A stretch of 8,118 nucleotides of DNA from FEN-1297 sp963787005 (GCA_963787005.1 CAWBBX010000065.1:1-8118); one strand, 5' to 3'; shown: positions 1-6,721, numbered from the stretch's first letter. Notes: a model not told the origin generated them from the sequence alone. Made by a program: numbers and translations.

Positions 1-940
1 ATTTCAGCAGAACCATTTTCTTAACCGCACTAAACTTGCCTGCAGTTAACCTGTATATATATACTCCGCTTGCTAATTGTTTGTGGTCTGTCGTTTGTTG
101 TGTGTTGAGCTGTACGCGGTACCTACCGGCTTGCTGTTCTTTATCGACAAGCACGGCAACTTCTCTCCCGAGCAGATCATATATCTTTAACGTTACTTTG
201 CTTTGTTCAGGGATATTGTAACTTATAGTGGTTGATGGATTAAATGGATTGGGATAGCAGTCTTCTAACGAATAAGCATCCGGCTTTATTTTATCTTCTG
301 ACTGCGATTGAATTCCGGTAGTCCCGGATGTGTCCGCAGCGTTATAAACTTCAAACTCGTAAAGAGAATAGCCCCACTCTGTCGCTCTCTTGGTGCCGTA
401 CATTTCAACGTACCTCGCGTCGGCTGAAACGTCTATCTGTTCGGTTCCGCCGCTGCCCGCAATCTTTTTCAACTCGGTCCAGTTAGATGCGTCATTCGAA
501 ACTCTGATAGAATATTCCGATGCGTATGCCGCTTCCCATCTCAGCACGATTCTGTTAAAATGTTTCACCTCACCGAGATCAACGTAAATGTACTGCGGAT
601 CGCTGAACTGTGCGGACCAGCGCGTGCTCAAGTTTCCGTCTACCGCGTTCGCTCCTTCAAGTCCGGCCGCTTCTACCGACGATACTTTTACCGGTCTCCC
701 GAGAGCCAGGTTAACCGGCGGCACCGAGATAACCGTAACAGTGTCTACCGCGGAATTATTTGTCTCGATACACTCATCAATATTATTTGAGGGATCAACT
801 TCCGCCTCGACTTCAAACTTTCCCGGCTTCGATGTTATCCATGAGTTTATTCCCGCCGGACCGATATTGGCACATACCATTTTCATTCCACCAGCCGGAA
901 TAATCCCGGTGAACTCATTCGCAGTGCTTACTTCCTGCCC
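1..940 (-). CDS. C-terminal part of the same GH3 protein after a frameshift: CARDB end, F5/8 type C domain, T9SS sorting domain
   Basis: This frame is open from about 940 to the left edge (313 codons) and continues the GH3 gene. It holds the second half of the CARDB-like domain (GQEVSTANEFTGIIPAGG through the NNIDECIETNNSA stretch), then an F5/8 type C domain encoded by about 715-345 (NLALGRPV, NAVDGNLSTRW, YIYVDLG, YSLYEFEVY), a Ser/Thr/Gln-rich linker, and a type A T9SS sorting domain from about 265 (CYPNPFNPSTTISYNIP, LLGREVAVL, ASGVYIYRL, KKMVLLK). The last sense codon is at 4-2 and base 1 is the T of the expected stop codon. No independent signal peptide or ribosome site exists here, so it is a gene fragment rather than a separate gene; ATGs at 886 and 880 are the first candidate starts if one were forced. 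The F5/8C domain probably binds polysaccharide. Confidence 0.85.
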
Positions 941-3137
941 AGTTAATCTTGAATACAACTTCGTGCGCAGTACCTCCTTTACTTGCGCTAGTTCCTTCAT
1001 TCAATATATCTGCTAAAAACACAACCGAATCCCCCTCGACCGGATAGCGCGGGAACCATCTTATATGCGCAATTTTCAGATCCGGTTTTTCCTGAGCCGG
1101 CGTGATATTAAAATCAGCTTGAAGCGGAAGATCATCGGACGAACCGCCTATCTTCACCGTATACTGTCCCGGATCTACTTGATAAGCATCCGCGCTTTCA
1201 TCGAAATAATAAAGCTCATCATTAGAAATAGAAAAGTTTACTGTTTTTGTCTCGCCCGGATTAAGTGAAATTCTTTTAAATCCTTTAAGCTGCTTTGCCG
1301 GCATCTCCAGATTAGAATTGTTATGAGAAAGATAAAGCTCCGCAACTTCCTCGCCTTCTCTCGTTCCTGTATTTGTTACATCAGCGCTTACATAAATTTC
1401 CTGACCTTCGGGAATTGAGGAAGATGATAAAGTGATCTTGCTGAACTGAAAAGTCGTGTAGCTAAGTCCGTACCCGAAAGGATACTGCGGTACGTAATCC
1501 ATTTTATCGAACCACCTGTAGCCGCAGCCGTAATCGTCGGTGAAGTCGTTGTTGCGCGCCGGAAGCTGCATATCGGATACGGGCATTGTTACGGGAAGTT
1601 TGCCGCCGGGATTATAATCTCCGAAAATTACATCGGCCAGAGCATTGCCGCCTTCCTGTCCCGGGTAGAAAGCGTATATCAATCCTTTTATATAATCGAA
1701 CGAAAGATTGATGCCGCAAATACCCCCGCTCTCCAGAACAACAATAATATTCTTATTAACCTGAGCCAGTCTGTAAATTAACGCCTGTTGTCTGCCGGGA
1801 AGATTTACAGAGCCGCCTTTCCTGTCGGTGCCCTCTCCTTCCTGCGATGTATCCAATCCGCCGAAGAAAATTACAGTACCCGCATTTTGAGCCGCTGAAA
1901 TTGCGGCAGCAAATCCGGTAGTATCATTACTGTTGATATCACACCCCTTTGCGTATACAACTTTGTCCGCCCCTATCTTATTTCTTATTCCGGTTAAAGG
2001 AGAAACAGAATAATACGGAGTTACGTAGCTGCTGCCGGTGCCGTCGAGCTGAGCTACGGCGGCGCTGGGACCTATAACCGCGACGGATGAAACGGTATCT
2101 TTATTCAACGGCAGAATTTCATCTTCATTTTTCAAAAGCACGATGCTTTTCCTTGCGGCATCTAGTGCAAGTTCTTGATGTTCTTTGCTGTTCACGTCAT
2201 CGCCGCTGCCCTGAGGATAATATCCCATCATGCCGGATAAAAATTTTGTCCTTAATATTTTCCCCACGGCATCGTTGAGAAGAGAAACCTGAATCGTTCC
2301 GTTTGCTACTAGGTTCGGCAGATCGTTTTTATAATTGTCGGCACCCATGCATATATTGCACCCGGCCTGCACTGCTTTCGCGGTGTTCCAAATAGATCCC
2401 CAGTCGGATACGACATAGAAAGGATATCCCCAGCGGTTTCTTAAAATTTCGGTAAGAAGATTTTTGTTCTCGGCGCATTTGTCGCCGTTGATAAAATTAT
2501 ACGCGTTCATTACCGAGAGCACGCCGGCTTTCTGTACGGCCGAGCGGAAGTTGAGTCCGTACTCGTCCATAAGCTGTTCCTGCGTGATAATGTCCTTGTT
2601 GTTGTGCCTGTCGTTCTGACTATTGACGCCGTTAAAATGTTTTGCTGTCGCAATACATCCGGTGCTTTGAATTCCTTTTATAAGAGATGATGTAATGTTT
2701 GCGCATAGATAAGGATCTTCACCGCCGCTCTCGGGACTCCGCCCGTTCCTCGGATCGCGGGTAATATCCATACAGGGACCCAGCGCCTGGTTCTTTCCTT
2801 TCCCTCTGAATTCCAGTCCCATCGCAATGCCGACTCTGTAAATCAATTCCGGATCCCACGTGGCAGCCATTGCAACACCGACAGGGAATGCTGTCGCTTG
2901 CCCGTATCTTACACCGTGCGGACCGTCAGCCATTATAAATCCGGGAATATTGAGGCGGTCATTGTCCGCGGTATTAAAGCTTCCTTCCTGGCTCATCTGC
3001 AGAATTTTTTCCTGTGTCGTCATTTTATTGATGATGGTGGCAATCTTCTGATCTATGGTTTGAGCCTCACTTGTGGTAGTAAAGGATAGAAAAGTTAATA
3101 TTGCAGTTATAAAATACGGTAAGGTTTTTATATTCAA
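915..3137 (-). CDS. Secreted family 3 glycoside hydrolase (beta-glucosidase-like), frame broken before its C-terminal domains
   Basis: Predicted retaining exo-acting beta-glycosidase of family GH3, exported and probably handed to T9SS. Visible in order: signal peptide (about 1-26, ending SEAQ); GH3 N-terminal barrel (about 30-300) with GRSPESGGEDPYL (132-144), the KH pair at 166-167 and the nucleophile Asp245 in VVSDWGS; GH3 C-terminal domain (about 330-560) with EGEGTDR (433-439), where Glu435 is the likely acid/base; Fn3-like domain (about 578-668); and a CARDB-like domain starting near 684. The start codon is TTG, chosen because only it gives the complete signal peptide and because GGGGAT precedes it by 3 nt. 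The frame stops at 915 inside the CARDB domain, and the real continuation is the next frame from about 940. It starts 58 bp after the cupin gene. Exact substrate is not readable; beta-glucosidase is the commonest activity but beta-xylosidase is possible. Confidence 0.9.
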   Translation of the reverse strand: MNIKTLPYFITAILTFLSFTTTSEAQTIDQKIATIINKMTTQEKILQMSQEGSFNTADNDRLNIPGFIMADGPHGVRYGQATAFPVGVAMAATWDPELIYRVGIAMGLEFRGKGKNQALGPCMDITRDPRNGRSPESGGEDPYLCANITSSLIKGIQSTGCIATAKHFNGVNSQNDRHNNKDIITQEQLMDEYGLNFRSAVQKAGVLSVMNAYNFINGDKCAENKNLLTEILRNRWGYPFYVVSDWGSIWNTAKAVQAGCNICMGADNYKNDLPNLVANGTIQVSLLNDAVGKILRTKFLSGMMGYYPQGSGDDVNSKEHQELALDAARKSIVLLKNEDEILPLNKDTVSSVAVIGPSAAVAQLDGTGSSYVTPYYSVSPLTGIRNKIGADKVVYAKGCDINSNDTTGFAAAISAAQNAGTVIFFGGLDTSQEGEGTDRKGGSVNLPGRQQALIYRLAQVNKNIIVVLESGGICGINLSFDYIKGLIYAFYPGQEGGNALADVIFGDYNPGGKLPVTMPVSDMQLPARNNDFTDDYGCGYRWFDKMDYVPQYPFGYGLSYTTFQFSKITLSSSSIPEGQEIYVSADVTNTGTREGEEVAELYLSHNNSNLEMPAKQLKGFKRISLNPGETKTVNFSISNDELYYFDESADAYQVDPGQYTVKIGGSSDDLPLQADFNITPAQEKPDLKIAHIRWFPRYPVEGDSVVFLADILNEGTSASKGGTAHEVVFKINWAGSKHCE

Positions 3138-3140
3138 TTT

Positions 3141-3146
3141 ATCCCC
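3141..3146 (-). promoter_or_regulatory. Ribosome-binding site (GGGGAT) of the GH3 gene
   Basis: GGGGAT read on the minus strand, 3 nt before the TTG start. The same hexamer precedes two other genes in this window at nearly the same distance, which supports both its role and the unusual start codon. Confidence 0.5.
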
Positions 3147-3156
3147 AATTAATACC

Positions 3157-3177
3157 GGTCGAAGCCAGGCTTCGACC
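3157..3177. repeat. 21-bp near-perfect palindrome between the cupin and GH3 genes
   Basis: Two exact 10-bp arms, GGTCGAAGCC and GGCTTCGACC, surround a single central A. It lies 19 bp after the cupin stop and 20 bp before the GH3 start. As RNA it would form a strong hairpin with about 8-9 pairs and a small loop, but no U-run follows, so it is not a classical intrinsic terminator. It may be an interspersed REP-like element, an mRNA-stabilising or attenuating hairpin, or an operator. Only one copy is present here. Confidence 0.7.
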
Positions 3178-3195
3178 TACAAATTATAATAAAGG

Positions 3196-3558
3196 TTACT
3201 CGTCACGGTGAACGGTATCCGGGGAAAAAGCAGGCAGACAGATCGCAATATATTCCGCGCCTTCTCTTCCGGGTGAACTGTACTGGATCCATTCCCCCTT
3301 CCGCGCGAGCACCGCTTCGCCGGAATGAATGTCTTCCTCACCGTACTCCGATTTTACACGAAGGGTTCCTTTCAATACAACGGTGTACTCGTCGAAGTCG
3401 GGTCTTTGTCCCGGCTCAACCCAGCCGGATGGACTGATCATGCGCGCGATGCTAACGCCTGATGTTTCGCTGTTTACTCTTCCGAAAAATTCCTCGATAA
3501 TTTTCGGCTTGTTACCCGCTGATTTTATAATTGAAGGTGAAGATATTTTTGTAGGCAT
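3196..3558 (-). CDS. Small single-domain cupin protein without the usual metal-ligand histidines
   Basis: A 120-residue cytoplasmic protein with no signal peptide. The cupin beta-barrel is recognisable from motif 1 (PGQRPDFDEYTVVLKGTL, residues 49-66, ending in the typical VLKGTL turn) and motif 2 (GEAVLARKGEWIQYSS, 80-95). The C-terminus reads YIAICLPAFSPDTVHRDE. In ordinary metal-binding cupins motif 1 carries HxH and a Glu, and motif 2 a His. Here the HxH positions are occupied by PDFDE and the motif-2 His by Gln92, so a standard 3His-1Glu site is absent. The family resembles the small EutQ-type cupins, but the function is unknown to me. The gene ends 58 bp before GH3 and starts 93 bp after the 136-residue membrane protein gene. 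No strong Shine-Dalgarno sequence precedes the ATG. Confidence 0.85.
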   Translation of the reverse strand: MPTKISSPSIIKSAGNKPKIIEEFFGRVNSETSGVSIARMISPSGWVEPGQRPDFDEYTVVLKGTLRVKSEYGEEDIHSGEAVLARKGEWIQYSSPGREGAEYIAICLPAFSPDTVHRDE

Positions 3559-3651
3559 AATTATAATCCGCTAATTAATTGATGTTAAAAGGCTTTCATC
3601 AATATAAATAAATTCGTCTAATTTTTAAGGCATCAATTCAATATTGGAAAA

Positions 3652-4062
3652 TTAAACAGGGGATTTTCGTTCTCTCATCATTTTAAATTTGTAAACAACA
3701 TAGGGAAGAACGGCGATCCATATAAGAACAAGTATCCAAATCCTTCCGCGGATAATGTTATAATCGGCGAAAAGCTTTGCCCACGGATGACCCATTAAAT
3801 AATGCCCGAATACAAACTCGAACATTACGGTTAGAGACAACCATACGGCACCAATCGCAGCGGCCGTTTTGGTATTTGAAATTCTCCAATAGGAATTTAA
3901 GAACCAGAAGTAAGCAAAAGATAAAAGTATTAATGTTAATGTAGAAAGCTGATGCGCGGCGAGATCCCCTACGAGCGGCTTATACCCGAATTCCCGCAAA
4001 GCCCCGTTTAATATTGCCAGGATTACCATCGGAACCCACGCTGCTGTATATTTTAACAGCAT
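3652..4062 (-). CDS. Uncharacterised four-helix integral membrane protein (136 aa)
   Basis: I do not recognise a named family. Hydrophobic segments at about 5-22, 40-57, 67-87 and 107-125 predict four membrane helices, and the basic tail (KFKMMRERKSPV) suggests a cytoplasmic C-terminus. Distinct polar features are AAHQLST at the start of helix 2, FEFVFGHYLMGHPW at the end of helix 3 and ADYNIIRGRIW before helix 4. The two His residues in GHYLMGH and the Asp-Tyr-Asn stretch look like conserved functional positions. The ATG is preceded by AAGGGGAT with a 4-nt gap, a good ribosome site. The gene stands alone: 171 bp from the upstream gene and 93 bp from the cupin. Confidence 0.8.
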   Translation of the reverse strand: MLLKYTAAWVPMVILAILNGALREFGYKPLVGDLAAHQLSTLTLILLSFAYFWFLNSYWRISNTKTAAAIGAVWLSLTVMFEFVFGHYLMGHPWAKLFADYNIIRGRIWILVLIWIAVLPYVVYKFKMMRERKSPV

Positions 4063-4066
4063 ATAA

Positions 4067-4072
4067 ATCCCC
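4067..4072 (-). promoter_or_regulatory. Ribosome-binding site (GGGGAT) of the 136-residue membrane protein gene
   Basis: AAAAGGGGAT read on the minus strand, 4 nt before the ATG at 4062. It is one of three GGGGAT boxes in front of genes here. Confidence 0.5.
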
Positions 4073-4147
4073 TTTTTGTTATACTGCTAAAAAATAACTA
4101 ATCGGTTATCTACATGCCACCGTAAAAGAGATTAAGGACAGATTGAA

Positions 4148-4184
4148 GGTCGCTATTTGTTGTAAGTCGACTTGATGATAGACC
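4148..4184. repeat. Imperfect inverted repeat around a 10-bp palindrome
   Basis: A perfect palindrome AAGTCGACTT (4164-4173) sits inside outer arms GGTC (4148-4151) plus TAT (4154-4156) and ATA (4178-4180) plus GACC (4181-4184), with a GC bulge on the left side. It lies in the 171-bp gap between the 63-residue and 136-residue protein genes. It may be an operator for a dimeric regulator or an RNA hairpin in the leader of the 136-residue gene. A chance occurrence cannot be excluded. Confidence 0.3.
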
Positions 4185-4233
4185 ATTTCGCAAGCAATAA
4201 ATGTAGTTACGAGTAACCGGCAATTAAGATTTT

Positions 4234-4425
4234 CTATACCGCTACCAGAACAATTATCAGCGCGGCAACTATTGCGAAGGATCCGAAAGCGATGATTGTG
4301 CGTTCCGTGATTTTTTTCCTTTTCATTATCTTTTCAAAGTGCCGTGCGGTTTTGTCCTTATGACGTATATAATCACCGTCCGCTATTGTCCAGCCGTTGT
4401 AATTGTTCATAGAAAATTCTTTCAT
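4234..4425 (-). CDS. Small tail-anchored membrane protein (63 aa), function unknown
   Basis: The hydrophilic, strongly basic N-terminal part (residues 1-40, with RHKDKTARHFEKIMKRKK) is followed by one hydrophobic helix (about 43-63) that ends at the last residue. This predicts a cytoplasmic basic domain anchored by its C-terminus. I do not recognise the family. The coding call rests on a good AGGAG ribosome site 8 nt before the ATG (4434-4438) and on the clean charged-then-hydrophobic layout. A second in-frame ATG at codon 6 is possible but has poorer spacing. It sits alone, 148 bp after the sugar transferase gene and 171 bp before the next gene. Confidence 0.7.
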   Translation of the reverse strand: MKEFSMNNYNGWTIADGDYIRHKDKTARHFEKIMKRKKITERTIIAFGSFAIVAALIIVLVAV

Positions 4426-4433
4426 TTGGTTTA

Positions 4434-4438
4434 CTCCT
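4434..4438 (-). promoter_or_regulatory. Ribosome-binding site (AGGAG) of the 63-residue protein gene
   Basis: AGGAG on the minus strand, 8 nt before the ATG. This is the only canonical Shine-Dalgarno core seen before a gene in the window, and it favours the first ATG over the one at codon 6. Confidence 0.55.
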
Positions 4439-4543
4439 ATATTATAAGCATTGGTACATGACTTCTAAAGCCTACGTTGTGCTGCATGCTATCCATTACT
4501 TCCTCAAGTAACTCTAAAACCCGGTTGATGACCTTGCCTCCCG

Positions 4544-4564
4544 CCTGCCTGTCCGGTAGGCAGG
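4544..4564. repeat. CCTGCCT/AGGCAGG hairpin just after the sugar transferase gene
   Basis: Perfect 7-bp arms CCTGCCT (4544-4550) and AGGCAGG (4558-4564) flank GTCCGGT. It begins 10 bp past the stop codon of the sugar transferase. GC-rich palindromes of this CCTGCC...GGCAGG type often occur as dispersed repeats in bacterial genomes. No T-run follows on the minus strand, so intrinsic termination is unlikely, but the hairpin could protect the 3' end of the transcript. Confidence 0.6.
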
Positions 4565-4573
4565 GCACGCAAA

Positions 4574-5242
4574 TTATTCATTGTTAATTACTAAAATCTG
4601 CTTCCGTTCGGTTCTTTCGGTATTCATAAAAACCGAGTCCTTATGCGTGCCCGTAATAGCAACCAGCAGCGACATAATCATCAATTTCATATCCAGAACG
4701 AAACCGATATTCTTTTCGTAATATTCATCCATCTCTAATAAATTAATCGGACTCCCCGACTCGTCTTTATATAACTGCCAGGGACCTGACAGTCCGGGGC
4801 GCAGGGGAATTCTGCTTCTTCTTTGGTATAGATCAGGCGCCGCTTTTTTAATAGCACGCAGATCCGAAAGCATAAGCGGTCTCGGTCCTATAAAACTCAT
4901 CTCTCCTTTTAGAATATTTATTAGCTGCGGCGTTTCATCGAGTCCGGTTTTCCTGAGCCATTTACCGAAGGCCGAAATCAGATGAGCCTGTTCAGGCTTA
5001 TATAATAAATTTATATGTGTAACGCGTTCCGATGTCGTATCTCTGAACGTACGCAGCTTAAATATCCTGAATATCCCGGAGCCGAGATCCAATCCCCTCT
5101 TCTGAATAAACAACGGAGAGCGTTTTGTATCCGCTATAATACAAACGCCAATAATCAACCAAATGGGCAGAAAAATGATCATGAGGGAAACGGAAAGTAT
5201 TAAGTCGATTATTCTCTTGATTAATGCATAATTAACCGTCAT
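4574..5242 (-). CDS. Bacterial sugar transferase (monotopic polyprenyl-phosphate phosphoglycosyl transferase)
   Basis: Predicted to transfer a sugar-1-phosphate from a nucleotide sugar to undecaprenyl phosphate at the inner face of the membrane, the first step in building a surface or exopolysaccharide repeat unit. The 222 residues match the catalytic core of the PglC/WcaJ-type family (bacterial sugar transferase domain). They include an N-terminal membrane segment (about 12-36) with a central Pro26, as expected for a re-entrant helix; FKLRTF (61-66); the Asp102-Glu103 catalytic pair in KTGLDETPQLINILKGEMS; IGPRP (118-122); and RPGLSGPWQ (148-156). It is the short form, without the extra N-terminal helices of WbaP-like enzymes. 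No other glycosyltransferase, flippase or polymerase gene is next to it, so the sugar specificity and target glycan are unknown. No clear Shine-Dalgarno sequence precedes the ATG. Confidence 0.93.
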   Translation of the reverse strand: MTVNYALIKRIIDLILSVSLMIIFLPIWLIIGVCIIADTKRSPLFIQKRGLDLGSGIFRIFKLRTFRDTTSERVTHINLLYKPEQAHLISAFGKWLRKTGLDETPQLINILKGEMSFIGPRPLMLSDLRAIKKAAPDLYQRRSRIPLRPGLSGPWQLYKDESGSPINLLEMDEYYEKNIGFVLDMKLMIMSLLVAITGTHKDSVFMNTERTERKQILVINNE

Positions 5243-5294
5243 CGGCCGTGTATATTTTTTTATTAATGTCTGAGTTGGAATTGATTCAATTAAC

Positions 5295-5309
5295 CGGATA
5301 GCTTATCCG
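5295..5309. repeat. Short inverted repeat upstream of the sugar transferase gene
   Basis: Arms CGGATA (5295-5300) and TATCCG (5304-5309) with a 3-bp centre, about 53 bp before the sugar transferase start. It could be an operator or a small leader hairpin, but with 6-bp arms chance is possible. Confidence 0.3.
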
Positions 5310-5326
5310 CAAATAAGAATAATTTG

Positions 5327-5368
5327 AAAATGAAAAACTTCTTCTTGAAATAGTATACTATTCATTTT
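5327..5368. repeat. AT-rich inverted repeat containing a 14-bp perfect palindrome
   Basis: The palindrome AATAGTATACTATT (5349-5362) is perfect over 14 bp. It overlaps the right arm of a wider inverted repeat, AAAATGAA (5327-5334) and TTCATTTT (5361-5368). It lies about 107 bp upstream of the sugar transferase start in the 276-bp gap after the M28 peptidase gene, a sensible place for a promoter operator of the sugar transferase. No regulator gene is nearby to pair with it. Confidence 0.4.
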
Positions 5369-5518
5369 TAATTAACTCAATCACACGAAAGTGTTATTTT
5401 AAAGGTGAGTGGGAATTTGAAGCCGCAGCCGTCGTTAATGGTTAATTTTTCGGATATTACTTCATGGGAGGTTAAACGTCCGCCCGGATATAATAGTCCC
5501 GCCGGCGTAATTAAAGTT

Positions 5519-6718
5519 TTATTTCAAAAGTATCATCTTTTTCGTAATCGATTTTCCTCCGGAATGCAGAACGTATAAATAAATGCCGGAAGGAAGATTA
5601 ACCGCATTGAAAAGGACTCTGTGTTTCCCCGCGGAATGATATCCGTCTTTTATATCCGCAACTTTCCTGCCGAGCAGGTTGTATATTTTTATTGTCGCGC
5701 CGCCCGCGGCGGGAACAGTATAAATTATTTCCGTGCTTGCGTTGAACGGATTCGGATAATTGTTGATTTCCAACCCGGAAGCTGCCGGCTTCTTCTCGCT
5801 ACTGACTGAAGTTACTAGATCTGAATTCGCAAGTGAAGCCAGCGATCCTATCGCCAGCTTCGATACTTCATGGAAATAACCCAGATTAAACCTCGAAATA
5901 TTGTCGGTTATGTTGTGGTAATAAGGATTGAAATCATTTGAGTAAAATCCTTCGATCAGACAAATCGCACCGTAGCCGAGAAGCCAGAAAGATCTCTGGT
6001 CGCTTCTGTCCGTGCCGGGATTAAAAATCTTCGGCTTTAGCTTTAAGCCGTACACCGAGTCGATCTTCGCCGTAAAATTTACCAGTGAAGTCGATTCTTT
6101 CGTAAGTCTTCCGTGAATTTCTATCAGCCCGTCGTCGTTACTGTCCCATCCGATCATATCAAGATTTATAACACCGAGAATTTCTTCATTATTGGTGCTC
6201 GCCTGAGACGCGTAATACCAGCTGCCGTTGAAGCCGACCTCTTCCTCGTCCCAAAGCGCGTACACAATCGTGTAATCAAATTTATATTTTGAAAGTACCC
6301 GCGCGGCTTCGAGCACTGCCGCGGTTCCGCTGGCGTTATCGTCCGCGCAGTAATATGTTACCGCGTCGTAGTGCGCGCAGATTATATATTTCTTGTCGGG
6401 ATTTTTTATTCCGTATTGAACCGCGTATACGTTTCTGCCTGTTTCGCTGAAAACCTGGTCGTATGTTTCTAGTCCGTATCCCGCCAGCTTTTCTTTAATG
6501 AAGTCCGCAGCGAGATTGTTGCCCGGAGAGTAAAGATTTCTGCTGCCTATAACGGTCGCATTTTTATTAATGTAAGCAACCTGCTCTCCCGAAAGTATCA
6601 TGACGCTGTTTACAAGCGAATCTATATTAACTTCTCTAATAATTCCTTCAACGGAGGAATCATAACTTTGCGCAAAAACCGAATAAGCAAAAAACAGAAC
6701 CATCCATATTTTCTTCAT
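5519..6718 (-). CDS. Secreted M28 family zinc metallopeptidase with T9SS sorting domain
   Basis: Predicted two-zinc aminopeptidase or carboxypeptidase acting outside the cell. It has 399 residues: signal peptide (about 1-17, ending VFAQ), a propeptide-like stretch to about 90, the M28 catalytic domain (about 95-300), a linker, and a type A T9SS sorting domain (about 317-399: YPNPFNAST, YNLLGRKVADI, LPSGIYLYVL, KKMILLK). Zinc ligands and catalytic residues are all present: His116 (CAHYDAV), Asp126/127 (ADDNASG), the Glu159-Glu160 pair in DEEEVGFNGS (general base then ligand), Asp187 (NLDMIGWD) and His268 (YYHNITDN). The ATG is supported by the signal peptide and by GGGGAT 3 nt upstream. It stands alone, with 136 bp before it and 276 bp after it. 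The exact substrate cannot be read from sequence. Confidence 0.95.
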   Translation of the reverse strand: MKKIWMVLFFAYSVFAQSYDSSVEGIIREVNIDSLVNSVMILSGEQVAYINKNATVIGSRNLYSPGNNLAADFIKEKLAGYGLETYDQVFSETGRNVYAVQYGIKNPDKKYIICAHYDAVTYYCADDNASGTAAVLEAARVLSKYKFDYTIVYALWDEEEVGFNGSWYYASQASTNNEEILGVINLDMIGWDSNDDGLIEIHGRLTKESTSLVNFTAKIDSVYGLKLKPKIFNPGTDRSDQRSFWLLGYGAICLIEGFYSNDFNPYYHNITDNISRFNLGYFHEVSKLAIGSLASLANSDLVTSVSSEKKPAASGLEINNYPNPFNASTEIIYTVPAAGGATIKIYNLLGRKVADIKDGYHSAGKHRVLFNAVNLPSGIYLYVLHSGGKSITKKMILLK

Positions 6719-6721
6719 TCT

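Noticed and set aside
588..1016. Plus-strand open frame of 142 codons
   Set aside because: It lies antisense to the CARDB and F5/8C coding region, which has clear domain motifs on the minus strand. Its translation has no recognisable features.
4063..4233. tRNA or structured RNA in the gap between the two small membrane protein genes
   Set aside because: No acceptor-stem pairing or T-loop GTTCGA pattern was found. Only short palindromes are present, annotated separately.
4544..4564. Intrinsic terminator for the sugar transferase gene
   Set aside because: The hairpin is GC-rich and well placed, but no run of U follows on the minus strand, so I annotate it only as a repeat.
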